From JAAYAY01 sp964429355 (GTDB lineage: Bacteria > Planctomycetota > Planctomycetia > Pirellulales > Thermoguttaceae), in assembly GCA_964429355.1 (NCBI GenBank), contig CAYSCH010000205.1, positions 1-16,654 of the forward strand: 16,654 nucleotides of DNA, given 5' to 3'. The translations under genes were made by a program, and so were the position numbers. This document shows positions 7,764-15,193 of this stretch, in pieces; positions within the stretch are counted from its first letter, which is position 1; each line of letters opens with the position of its first letter. The notes below the pieces were generated by a model, which saw only the letters and a list, made by a program, of their open reading frames with translations, searched no databases and had not been told where the DNA came from.

Positions 7764-7800
7764 AGGGCTGCTCTTGCCAAGGCAAGATCAGCCCTTTTTT
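7764..7800 (+). terminator. Rho-independent terminator of the VWA gene, overlapping the tsaD 3' end
   Basis: AGGGCTG (7764-7770) pairs with CAGCCCT (7789-7795), and the inner CTTGCC/GGCAAG arms (7773-7778 and 7781-7786) extend the stem. A run of T follows (7795-7800). The 3' arm and T-tract lie inside the convergent tsaD, where on the other strand they encode its last codons (Lys-Lys-Gly-stop). On the minus strand no T-tract follows, so the signal acts on plus-strand transcripts. Confidence 0.85.
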
Positions 7801-8816
7801 CGCAAGAGGCCGGGCACGACGTCCAACTCGAGCGATTCGAAACAGCCTGCTCGGAAGCGTTCAACCGCGATGGCGCCCATCACCGCGTTGTCCGTGCAGA
7901 GACGGAGCGGTGCCAGGTGAAGGGTGAATCTGCGCTGCTGAGCCTCTGCCTCCAGCCGGCTTCGAAACCGGGAGTTGGCGGCCACTCCCCCGCCAACGCA
8001 AAGGATGTTCATGCCTGTCTTTTCCAGGGCGAGCATCGCCTTGCCCACGAGGCAATCGACGGCCGCTTCCTGGAAGGAGGCTGCCAGATCGGCTACCTCC
8101 TGTTCTGAGAGCGAGATGTTGGCGAAATCCGGCTTGCCTGGCCCGGCAATGCAGTAGCGAACGGCAGTCTTCAGCCCGCTGAAACTGAAGTCGAGAACGT
8201 CCGGATTGTTCAGAAGCGCACGGGGAAAACGATAGGCTTTGGGGTTGCCGTGTTGGGCGGCCTCTTGAATTGCCGGGCCACCCGGGTACGGCAATCCGAT
8301 CATGCTGGCGACTTTGTCGAATGCTTCGCCCGCAGCATCGTCGATCGTGGTCCCCAGGAGTTCGAACTCGAGTGCGTCGCGGCAGCGGTAAAGGCTCGAG
8401 TGACCTCCGCTGACAATCATCCCGACGCAGGGAAAGACATCTCGCCCGGCCGCTATCCGGCAGGCGTAAACGTGGGCCTGAAGATGGTTGACCGCGATCA
8501 ACGGCAAACCGGTTGCCGCGCAAATCGCCTTGGCCGCAACCAGGCCCACCAGGAGCGACCCGGCGAGTCCGGGAGTGTTTGCGACCGCCACCGCGTCGAG
8601 GTCCGACAATCCTGTGCTGCTTCGCCGCAGTGTTTCGTCAATCACCGGGAGAATCCGTTCCAGGTGCGCTCGCGATGCGATCTCCGGCACTACGCCGCCG
8701 TAGGCGCGGTGCAAGTCGTCCTGCGAGGCGACCACGGAACCCAGAACCTCCAGTTCGTCGCCGATAACGGCCGCTGCGGTCTCATCGCAGGTTGTCTCGA
8801 TGGTCAGTATTCGCAT
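7788..8816 (-). CDS. tsaD: tRNA N6-adenosine threonylcarbamoyltransferase TsaD
   Basis: A 342-residue member of the Kae1/TsaD (formerly Gcp/YgjD) family. TsaD transfers the threonylcarbamoyl group from threonylcarbamoyl-AMP to A37 of tRNAs that read ANN codons, with TsaB and TsaE as partners, in the cytoplasm. The N-terminal ASKHA-fold signature IETTCDETAAAV is present. The metal ligands are His111 and His115 (NHLQAHVYA) and Asp309 in CTDNAVM. The nucleotide-binding segments VSGGHSSL, GEAFDKVA, FSFSGLKT and CVGGGVAANS are all recognisable. Length is normal for the family. The ATG at 8816 follows GGAAGTGAG at a usable distance. It lies 50 bases downstream of the ctp-type protease gene on the same strand, so the two are probably co-transcribed. 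Its C-terminal codons overlap the terminator of the convergent VWA gene. Confidence 0.97.
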   Translation of the reverse strand: MRILTIETTCDETAAAVIGDELEVLGSVVASQDDLHRAYGGVVPEIASRAHLERILPVIDETLRRSSTGLSDLDAVAVANTPGLAGSLLVGLVAAKAICAATGLPLIAVNHLQAHVYACRIAAGRDVFPCVGMIVSGGHSSLYRCRDALEFELLGTTIDDAAGEAFDKVASMIGLPYPGGPAIQEAAQHGNPKAYRFPRALLNNPDVLDFSFSGLKTAVRYCIAGPGKPDFANISLSEQEVADLAASFQEAAVDCLVGKAMLALEKTGMNILCVGGGVAANSRFRSRLEAEAQQRRFTLHLAPLRLCTDNAVMGAIAVERFRAGCFESLELDVVPGLLRKKG

Positions 8817-8866
8817 CTGGGCTCACTTCCGGCGCAATCCAATTCGGTCTGCAGACTCTGCTTCGG

Positions 8867-10357
8867 TCAACGCGGCTCGGGCACGGCACCGGACTCCGGC
8901 TTTCCTGGTTCGGTTTCCGCCGCAGGTTCCGCGGGCGGCTGGGGGACCTTGGCCAGTTCAGCTTCGCCTGGCGCGGGCTCGGAAGAGTCTTTTGCCACCT
9001 GCTTGGCCACCAGTCCACGAAGATAGTCCAAGGCCATCTGCAGTTGCCGGTCAACGAATTCAGCCTCATTGGAGGTTTCATCCGGACTGGCCTCAGGCGA
9101 AGGTTTACCCGTCTCGGCAGGCGTGTGAGCGGCAGTCTCGGATGGCCTTCTCAATATGTCGCGATCGCGACGATTCCGGGCCAGGGCGACGGTATCTGAA
9201 GGACTGAGGACAAGTTCGAATCCGTCGTTTGGCTTGACTCCCCATTCGTCCTCGAGGGTGTCGTCCGGGTGACGATCGATGTTCTTGCCATTGGGCCGAT
9301 GATAACCTGCGGTCGTAAGCTTCAAAGCGCTCTGGCCACCCTCCATTTCAATCACACGCTGTACGGACCCCTTGCCATAGCTGCGTTGGCCAACGACGAT
9401 GGCCCGCTGGTGGTCTTGAAGACATGCAGCAACGATCTCACTGGCACTGGCGATGTAGCCGTTGATGAGAACGGCGAGGGGAATGCTCTCGAAAGTGCCC
9501 CGCTTTTCCGCTTCCCACACCTGTTCTTTGACATTCCGACCGGCCGTACTTACGATCTTGCCCTCGGAAACGAACAGATCAGAAACCTGGATTGCGGAGC
9601 TGAGCAGACCGCCGGGGTTGAATCGGAGATCGAGGATCAGGCCGGCCGCTTTCTTCTTTTCCAGTTCTGTCAGAACCTTCCGCAGGTCATCGGCCGTCTC
9701 ACGGCCAAACCCCGAGAGCCGCACGTATCCGATCCGCAGATCGTGGTCGAGGAAGTAGTCCCAGCGATCGTCTTCGCCTCGCTTGTCACCGAGCACGGTT
9801 TCGAGATGAATCACTTCGCGGGTGAGAGAGATGTCCTCGGGTTCCGTGCTGCCCGTGTGACTGATTTTTAACGACACGGAAGTCCCAGTCTCCCCTTTCA
9901 GCAGTTCCACCGCATCATCGAGAGATACCCCTTTGGTCGAAGTTCCGTTGATTTCGAGGATCCGGTCGCCGGCGATCAGACCGGCCCGATAGGCGGGTGA
10001 CCCCACCAAGGGGCTGATCACGGTGAGCTGGCCCCGGACCATGTCCACTTGGATGCCGATTCCACCAAATTGCTGGGAGACTGCCGTTTGAAAACCGCTC
10101 ATCCGCTCGGGAGCGACGTAGCCGGAATAGTCATCCAATTGACTGAGGACCCCCCGGATAGCCGCCTCAATTAACTTCCGGCGGTCGATGGGCTCCACGT
10201 AATTCTGCTCCACCTGATTGATCGTGTCCACCAGGAGCTTGTGGAGTTCGTAATCATCTGGACGCTCGGGATGGAGTGGGTCCTCAGCACCCCAACTCAT
10301 AGGGGGAAACAGCAAGAACAAGAACGTGGCCACAAGCAACACGAGCCGTCGGGTCAT
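8867..10357 (-). CDS. Carboxyl-terminal processing protease (S41, CtpA/Prc type)
   Basis: A 496-residue exported serine protease of the S41A family, which trims or degrades envelope proteins from their C-termini. The signal peptide covers residues 1-24 (ending Ser-Trp-Gly-Ala). A helical N-terminal segment contains SQLDDYSGYVAP. A PDZ domain follows at about 95-165 (GGIGIQV through GDRILEINGT), then the tail-protease core. The Ser-Lys dyad is visible: Ser304 in YIASASEIVAA and Lys329 in GQRSYGKGSVQ, 25 residues apart as in characterised CtpB. LRFNPGG (245-251) and the substrate-groove motif YHRPNGKNI are also present. The last 90 or so residues (from about 405) form a Pro/Glu/Ala-rich tail with one short helix (VDRQLQMALDYLRG). 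The start at 10357 follows GGAG eight bases upstream and gives the signal peptide; the frame is open from 10450. Confidence 0.95.
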   Translation of the reverse strand: MTRRLVLLVATFLFLLFPPMSWGAEDPLHPERPDDYELHKLLVDTINQVEQNYVEPIDRRKLIEAAIRGVLSQLDDYSGYVAPERMSGFQTAVSQQFGGIGIQVDMVRGQLTVISPLVGSPAYRAGLIAGDRILEINGTSTKGVSLDDAVELLKGETGTSVSLKISHTGSTEPEDISLTREVIHLETVLGDKRGEDDRWDYFLDHDLRIGYVRLSGFGRETADDLRKVLTELEKKKAAGLILDLRFNPGGLLSSAIQVSDLFVSEGKIVSTAGRNVKEQVWEAEKRGTFESIPLAVLINGYIASASEIVAACLQDHQRAIVVGQRSYGKGSVQRVIEMEGGQSALKLTTAGYHRPNGKNIDRHPDDTLEDEWGVKPNDGFELVLSPSDTVALARNRRDRDILRRPSETAAHTPAETGKPSPEASPDETSNEAEFVDRQLQMALDYLRGLVAKQVAKDSSEPAPGEAELAKVPQPPAEPAAETEPGKPESGAVPEPR

Positions 10358-10455
10358 GACAGAATCTCCAGAGAGGAGCGTTCCGAGATCAGGAAGGGCA
10401 ATCAATGCTCCAATTCGGGTGTCGCCTCCGCACCCATCGCAGAACCGCATTGTTC

Positions 10456-10483
10456 AGTATATCTCCCCCCGAATGCCGGACAA
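10456..10483 (-). promoter_or_regulatory. Candidate sigma-70 promoter for the ctp-tsaD transcript
   Basis: On the minus strand TTGTCC (10483-10478, four of six matches) is followed after 16 bases by TATACT (10461-10456, five of six). Transcription would start near 10449, about 90 bases before the protease start codon. This supports the 10357 start over an ATG at 10450. Confidence 0.5.
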
Positions 10484-10494
10484 GGCAATTGCCT
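10483..10494. promoter_or_regulatory. 12-bp perfect palindrome next to the ctp promoter
   Basis: AGGCAATTGCCT is a perfect inverted repeat touching the upstream edge of the proposed -35 element. It could be an operator half or a small dyad-binding site, but a 12-bp palindrome can also occur by chance. Confidence 0.25.
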
Positions 10495-10540
10495 GTGCCC
10501 CTCTGGAGAACTGCCTGACTCCGCCGCTTCCCCATAAGCC

Positions 10541-11596
10541 TCAGAAGTCGTACCACAGCCCGAGGCCAAAGTGCTCTTCGTGTTCGGTGAAGAACTGGTA
10601 GGCATCGGACTTGCCGTTGAAGTACTGAAATCCGAGGCGGAGTAAGTTGCCTCCTTCACCACGCCGTTGCCAGCCGGCCTGGGCTGTCAGACTGCCGCCA
10701 AAATCGACCTCCTCTCGGATCCGCCCATTGACCGCAAAAAAGGGTGAGCCGAAGAACGATTCGGGACGAACTCGACTCCAATCGACTCCAAACTGAAACT
10801 CCCAGGGCTTGGCGCCTCCCTTGCGATAGAAGGCATAGCCGGCTTCGGCATAGGCGCGGATATTCTCGATGACCCTTAGCCCAACGGCCAGAACCGCCAC
10901 GTCGTGGGCGTAGTCGACGGGAATCGCCCCGGGATTCTCCCGGATGAAGTCATCACCCAAATGGGAGCTCAGATGGTAGTAGGCTAGCTTTGCCTCGATT
11001 GCCCCTTGACGCATCGAGAGCGGAATGCCAAATCGGAAATCCGACGCCATCATCTGCCGTTGCGAGTCGAGGTCCAAACGTGGAAAGGCCGCTCCCTCCA
11101 TATCGAGTTGCCATCCGAACGGCAGATCGGGATCATCGTCGCCATAGCGAAAGATCCCAACATGGCCTCCCAAGGCGATGTCCCACAGCCATCCGTGGCC
11201 CTTCTCATACGACCACACCGCCCCCAGCCGAGATTCCCTCCCAGATGCAAGATAAGCCGGGAACGTGAGTTCATCGGGCAGCCACTGCATGTGCCATGGC
11301 CCGCGTTGCGTTGCCGTTCCCCACGTGGAATGAGCTTCCAAGGTTGTTGAGGAGTCGATCGGACAGTCCGCGACGTATGGGCTCATCGCCTGCCCAGGTT
11401 GAATCAGCAGGGGGGGCTCCTCTTCCCCGAACCAGAGCGTTTCACCCGCCTGTGACGACGATAAGGTCTCTGAAACTGTGCTCCCGGAGCCCAGTGGAGT
11501 TAACGCGGCTTCCTGCCCAAACCCGGCACCAGGCAGTGCCGTCAAGAGGACTGCGAACCAACACAGATTGCCGGAAATGTGAATGAAACGTTGCAT
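10541..11596 (-). CDS. DUF1207 family exported protein, probable outer-membrane beta-barrel
   Basis: A 351-residue protein that I assign to DUF1207 from its general pattern: a TrP-rich N-terminal region with LPDELTFPAYLASGRESRLG, followed by repeated amphipathic strands. The function of the family is not known. A signal peptide (about 1-26, ending Gly-Ala-Gly-Phe-Gly) marks it for export. From about residue 110 the chain consists of alternating polar and hydrophobic strands rich in Trp, Tyr, Phe and Gly, for example AYAEAGYAFYRKGG and FGLGLWYDF. The last residue is Phe, the classic C-terminal signature of outer-membrane barrels. The ATG at 11596 is favoured because TGGGGA lies just upstream; an ATG four codons earlier (11608) has no such site. 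It is 183 bases upstream of the ctp gene on the same strand and may be a separate unit, as a promoter lies between them. Confidence 0.8.
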   Translation of the reverse strand: MQRFIHISGNLCWFAVLLTALPGAGFGQEAALTPLGSGSTVSETLSSSQAGETLWFGEEEPPLLIQPGQAMSPYVADCPIDSSTTLEAHSTWGTATQRGPWHMQWLPDELTFPAYLASGRESRLGAVWSYEKGHGWLWDIALGGHVGIFRYGDDDPDLPFGWQLDMEGAAFPRLDLDSQRQMMASDFRFGIPLSMRQGAIEAKLAYYHLSSHLGDDFIRENPGAIPVDYAHDVAVLAVGLRVIENIRAYAEAGYAFYRKGGAKPWEFQFGVDWSRVRPESFFGSPFFAVNGRIREEVDFGGSLTAQAGWQRRGEGGNLLRLGFQYFNGKSDAYQFFTEHEEHFGLGLWYDF

Positions 11597-11938
11597 CAGA
11601 ATCCCCATGGGCGGAAACTGAGTCCCAGGAATGTGCCAGTTGCCGGCGCGGTCCTCAAATGGCTTTCGCTTGTCCGGGCCGCAGAGTCTAGCGATTTCCG
11701 TGGTTCAAGGGCAGAGAGGAATTCTGAGAAGCCCCAACAAAACGTACGAGTTTCACGGGTGGGCATGATCGGTGGTTTCGTTGGCGGCTCCCATAGCTTG
11801 GTCGGTGCAAATGCCGCATTTTTACAGTGCGATCTCGCATTACGTGGACCAATCCTGAGAATGCCTCACCGCTCTCCCCAGGTTCGTATAGAATGCCATA
11901 GTGGGGATGGTTCCTGAACGGAAGAGACACACGACACC
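11597..11938. other. Divergent intergenic region between DUF1207 and DUF77 genes
   Basis: This 342-base region holds no convincing gene and must contain both promoters. A TAGAAT hexamer (11889-11894) is a fair -10 for the small plus-strand gene, but I find no matching -35. No convincing promoter is seen for the minus-strand gene. No TPP riboswitch consensus was found ahead of the thiamine-binding gene. Confidence 0.45.
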
Positions 11939-12247
11939 ATGGTTCTCCTGGAATTCAGCATGTATCCCCTTGATAAGGGGGAGAGCCTTAGCCCGTATGT
12001 GGCCCGGAGTCTCGAGATTATCGACGCCAGCGGCCTCGATTACCGCTGCCACGCAATGGGCACCATAATCGAGGGTCCGTACGACGAAGTCATGGCCGTT
12101 GTCCAGAAGTGCTTCGAGCGAATGGCAGAGGACTGCGATCGGATCGAATGCTCGATCAAGTTCGACTTTCGCCGGGGTCGATCGGGCGGATTGCAGCGGA
12201 AGGTGGCCAGCATTGAGGAAAAACTGGGCCGGGCGGTGAAGAAGTAG
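11939..12247 (+). CDS. MTH1187-type thiamine-binding protein (DUF77)
   Basis: A 102-residue protein matching the MTH1187/YqgV small ferredoxin-like family (thiamine_BP, formerly DUF77). Members bind thiamine or hydroxymethylpyrimidine-like molecules and form homo-oligomers; their physiological role remains uncertain. The family marks are all present: MVLLEFS at the start, a YVARSLEIIDASGLDYRCH helix-strand unit, MGTIIEGPYDEVMAVV, a central AEDC motif with Cys after Glu-Asp, and the end VASIEEKLGR. Conserved strand MVLLEFS fixes the start at 11939 rather than the later Met at codon 8. The ribosome-binding site is modest (GGAAGAG about 12 bases upstream). The neighbouring glycolate genes have their own promoter, so linkage to them is probably only positional. 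Confidence 0.9.
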   Translation: MVLLEFSMYPLDKGESLSPYVARSLEIIDASGLDYRCHAMGTIIEGPYDEVMAVVQKCFERMAEDCDRIECSIKFDFRRGRSGGLQRKVASIEEKLGRAVKK

Positions 12248-12272
12248 GGCCGCACTTCGCAGCGGTCCTTGT
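12247..12272 (+). terminator. Possible hairpin terminator after the DUF77 gene
   Basis: GGGCCGC (12247-12253) pairs with GCGGTCC (12262-12268), with one G-T pair, around an 8-base loop. It begins at the last base of the stop codon. Only TTGT follows, so intrinsic termination would be weak. Confidence 0.4.
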
Positions 12273-12414
12273 CTGGGATAGCCTGTGTCAACCCGAAACG
12301 CAACCGAGAATAGAAGTTGTGGCCCTGCTGTCCTCGTCTGCGGTTCGGATTCGGGGTGGAGAGTCTTCTGTCCCCGCCTGGGCTCTTACGATTCGGGACT
12401 GTGTGCGGGGCCGT

Positions 12415-12444
12415 TTGCTGTCACAAGACTCCCGTGAGTATAAT
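12415..12444 (+). promoter_or_regulatory. Candidate sigma-70 promoter for glcDEF
   Basis: A perfect TATAAT (12439-12444) lies 18 bases after TTGCTG (12415-12420, three of six matches). Transcription would begin near 12451 and give a leader of about 40 bases before glcD. The perfect -10 and close spacing to the gene make this the most likely operon promoter. Confidence 0.55.
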
Positions 12445-12489
12445 CGAGCGTCTGGCTTCCGTTGGATCTTCCCCAACTCTTTCCCTGTC

Positions 12490-13929
12490 ATGACGATGGT
12501 ACGCACATTGAAGAAGCCGTTGATCCGTGATCTGCGTCGCCGCCTGGGTGCTTCGGGTGTGCTGTGTGACCCGGCAGACCTGCGTGTGTATGACTGCGAT
12601 GGTTTGACCATAGAAAAGCAGATGCCCGAGGTGGTCGTATTCCCCACCACGACCGAAGAGGTGGCCGACGTGGTTCAGATCAGCCGGCGCCATGATGTTC
12701 CCGTCGTTGCCCGGGGCGCCGGAACCAGCCTGGCCGGCGGGTGCCTGCCTATCGGCGGCGGGGTGGTCGTGATGCTGACGCGAATGAAGCGAATCGTCGA
12801 GATCAACGTCCGTGACCGGATGGCCCTGGTCGAGGCGGGCGTGCTCAACCTACAGTTGGCCCGGGCCCTGGCCGGTACCGGGCTGCACTTTGCCCCCGAT
12901 CCCTCGAGCCAGATCTCCTGCACCATCGGCGGCAACGTGGCCACAAATGCCGGCGGCCCGCACACGCTCAAGTACGGAGTGACCCTGAACCATGTCCTCG
13001 GCCTTGAAGCGGTGCTGGGAGATGGTACCGTGATCCAGGTCGGCCCTCTGGCCGACCGGGCCGCACTCGACCTGGCGGGAGTGCTGGTGGGGAGTGAGGG
13101 TACGCTGGCAATCGTCACCCAGGTCTGGGTCAAGTTGACGCCCAATCCCCAGGACTACCGGACGTTGCGAGTCATCTTCGATTCGGTAGACGACGCCTCC
13201 AGTGCCATCAGCGACGTGATCGCGACAGGAATCGTGCCGGCTGCAATGGAGTTGATGGACCAGGGAATCCTTGCCGCCGTTGACGAAGCCTTTCATTTCG
13301 GGTTTCCCGCCGATGCGGAGGCGGTTGTGGTGATCGAACTGGATGGCCCGAGTGTTGGCCTCGACGGTCAGCGGGACCAGATCGCCGAGATCTGCAGTCG
13401 GCACAAGGCGCGGGAGATTCTCCAGGCAACCGACGCCGAACAACGGGCCTTGTTGTGGAAATGCCGAAAAATGGCGGTCGGCGCCGTGGGGCGGCTCAGT
13501 CCGAGCTACTGTATCCAGGACGGTGTTGTTCCCCGGACCAAGCTTCCCCACATCATCCGCCGGATCACCGAGATCAGCGCCAAGTACTCGATTCGTATCG
13601 TCAACGTGGCCCACGCCGGCGACGGCAACATTCATCCGATCCTCCTGTTCGATGAACGCGACGCCGGACAAGTCCAACGAGCGCTGGCTGCGGGAAAAGA
13701 ACTCCTGGAAGACTGCATCGAGTGCGGCGGAAGTGTGACCGCAGAACACGGCATCGGAATCGAGAAAATCAGCCTCATGGAGAAGCTCTTCGCCCCCTAT
13801 GACCTGCATGTGATGGAAAAGGTGCGCGACGCATTCAATCCAGGGGGCAAACTCGGTCTCGGCAAGGTCCTTCCCTCACCCCATGCTCCCGTTCTCCTTC
13901 ACCCTGTCGAGGTGAGTATCGATGCTTGA
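12490..13929 (+). CDS. glcD: Glycolate dehydrogenase FAD-binding subunit GlcD
   Basis: A 479-residue FAD-linked oxidase. GlcD is the catalytic flavoprotein subunit that oxidises glycolate to glyoxylate. The N-terminal PCMH-type FAD domain (about 45-217) includes VVARGAGTSLAGG, FAPDPSSQISCTIGGNVATN with AGGPHTLKYG, and GSEGTLAIVTQ. The C-terminal FAD-linked oxidase domain includes VAHAGDGNIHP (His375), the histidine motif expected for metal-assisted 2-hydroxyacid oxidation, and TAEHGIGIEK (His420). Length is close to E. coli GlcD (499). The start is chosen as ATG 12490, just after the proposed promoter, with ATG 12496 equally possible; neither has a clear Shine-Dalgarno site. The frame is open from 12319 but that start precedes the TATAAT. 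The gene overlaps glcE by 8 bases. D-lactate or 2-hydroxyglutarate dehydrogenase is the alternative on sequence alone; the glcE-glcF neighbours decide it. Confidence 0.93.
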   Translation: MTMVRTLKKPLIRDLRRRLGASGVLCDPADLRVYDCDGLTIEKQMPEVVVFPTTTEEVADVVQISRRHDVPVVARGAGTSLAGGCLPIGGGVVVMLTRMKRIVEINVRDRMALVEAGVLNLQLARALAGTGLHFAPDPSSQISCTIGGNVATNAGGPHTLKYGVTLNHVLGLEAVLGDGTVIQVGPLADRAALDLAGVLVGSEGTLAIVTQVWVKLTPNPQDYRTLRVIFDSVDDASSAISDVIATGIVPAAMELMDQGILAAVDEAFHFGFPADAEAVVVIELDGPSVGLDGQRDQIAEICSRHKAREILQATDAEQRALLWKCRKMAVGAVGRLSPSYCIQDGVVPRTKLPHIIRRITEISAKYSIRIVNVAHAGDGNIHPILLFDERDAGQVQRALAAGKELLEDCIECGGSVTAEHGIGIEKISLMEKLFAPYDLHVMEKVRDAFNPGGKLGLGKVLPSPHAPVLLHPVEVSIDA

Positions 13930-15181
13930 CCGTTATTTTCCTGAAAGTCGGATCCTCCAGGCCGGCGACGCTGCCGAGGTGGCCGACGCTGTTGCAGCGG
14001 CCTCTGTAGAACAGCGGCCGATCTATCCGGTCGGTGGTGGCACGAGTCTCGCCTTGGGCGCCGCCGTGACCCAGCCCGGCACGATCCTGTCGCTCGGCAA
14101 CCTGAACCGCCTCGTCGATTATCCTTGCCGGGATCTGACGATCACGGTGGAAGCGGGGATGACAATGGGCCAACTGGCCGAGCACCTGTCGACCGAAAAT
14201 CAGCGGCTCCCCGTCGACGTCGGCCAGACGCACCTGGCGACTGTTGGAGGGGTCGTGGCCGCCAATCTGAGCGGCCCCCGCCGCTGCGGTTTTGGGACCA
14301 TCCGCGACTACCTGCTCGGATTGACGGCCGTCGATGGAACGGGAAAGTCGTTTTCCGCCGGGGGACGCGTGGTAAAAAATGCGGCAGGTTACGACCTGAC
14401 GCGGCTGATGATCGGTTCCCTTGGAACGTTGGGCGTGATCACCCAGGTGACGTTCATGGTGCGCCCAAAACCCCAGAAATCCGCGCTGGCTGCGATCGCA
14501 TTGCCGGCCTTGAATCGTGCCGATGCACTGATCGAGGCCCTCGGCAAGCACCATATCGAACCGGTTGCGATCGAGCTCGTGGCCGGCAATCGGGTGCCTG
14601 CTGCCCTCTCGATCGAGGCTCCAGCCTGCCTTTGGATCGGCTTTGAGGGGGGCACGCCCGAGGTGCAATGGATGCTCGAGGGTCTTGTGAGGCTTTGCCG
14701 CGATCAGGCCTTAAAGGTGGTGATCGAAGATGCCCCGGATGCCACCCGGGCCATCTGGGAGAGCCTCACCGAGCACGGTTCCATCGTTCCGGCAGACCAG
14801 CTCGATACGACCCTCACGGTGGAAGCGACCGTACTGGCCTCGCGCTCGGTTGCCCTGGCTGAGCGCCTTTGCCGGTGGAATGGGGACATCTCCATTCATT
14901 GCCACGCGGCCAGCGGAGTGCTCGTCGCCCGGGTTCCCTGCGGACCCGATCGAGCCGGCCCAGCGGCTGCAGAGATTCGCAAAGCCGCGGGCGAACTTGG
15001 CGGGCGGGCCGTCGTGACCGCCTGGCCGGCCGAATGCCCCATGGATCAGCCGGCGGTCTGGGGCCCCCAGGGGAGCCAGTTGCGGGTCATGCAGCGGATC
15101 AAAGAGCAGTTTGACCCGCAGGGAATCCTCAACCCGGGGCGATTCATCTTTGAGTCTGCGCCGGTCCACATGCCAACTTGA
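13922..15181 (+). CDS. glcE: Glycolate dehydrogenase subunit GlcE (FAD-binding)
   Basis: A 419-residue second flavin-binding subunit of the GlcDEF complex. FAD-domain motifs are clear: YPVGGGTSLALG (35-46), a glycine-rich VATVGGVVAANLSGPRR-like segment (about 105-121), RDYLLGL, and VKNAAGYDLTRLMIGSLGTLG (151-171). The tail LNPGRF near the C-terminus is typical. The chain is longer than E. coli GlcE (350 residues), mainly in the C-terminal half. The start ATG overlaps the glcD stop by 8 bases (translational coupling is likely), and GAGGTGAG (13909-13916) provides a ribosome site. It ends one base before the first possible glcF start codon. GlcE is thought to be a structural or electron-transfer partner in the complex. 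Confidence 0.93.
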   Translation: MLDRYFPESRILQAGDAAEVADAVAAASVEQRPIYPVGGGTSLALGAAVTQPGTILSLGNLNRLVDYPCRDLTITVEAGMTMGQLAEHLSTENQRLPVDVGQTHLATVGGVVAANLSGPRRCGFGTIRDYLLGLTAVDGTGKSFSAGGRVVKNAAGYDLTRLMIGSLGTLGVITQVTFMVRPKPQKSALAAIALPALNRADALIEALGKHHIEPVAIELVAGNRVPAALSIEAPACLWIGFEGGTPEVQWMLEGLVRLCRDQALKVVIEDAPDATRAIWESLTEHGSIVPADQLDTTLTVEATVLASRSVALAERLCRWNGDISIHCHAASGVLVARVPCGPDRAGPAAAEIRKAAGELGGRAVVTAWPAECPMDQPAVWGPQGSQLRVMQRIKEQFDPQGILNPGRFIFESAPVHMPT

Positions 15182-15193
15182 TTGTTCAACCCC

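Noticed and set aside
11854..11885. CTGAGA near the DUF77 thiamine-binding gene suggested a TPP riboswitch
   Set aside because: The other conserved TPP elements (GGGGTGC upstream and the GAACCTGATCTGG-like segment downstream) are absent.
11688..11930. An 80-codon minus-strand frame in the DUF1207/DUF77 intergenic region
   Set aside because: No family resemblance and no ribosome site. The region is more simply the two divergent promoters.
12319..12489. A 57-residue N-terminal extension of GlcD
   Set aside because: The extended start lies upstream of the perfect TATAAT at 12439, and the extension has no similarity to GlcD N-termini. The start at 12490 gives normal length.
12850..13809. A 319-codon minus-strand frame opposite glcD
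   Set aside because: It is a shadow of the GlcD reading frame, whose FAD-domain motifs are unambiguous.
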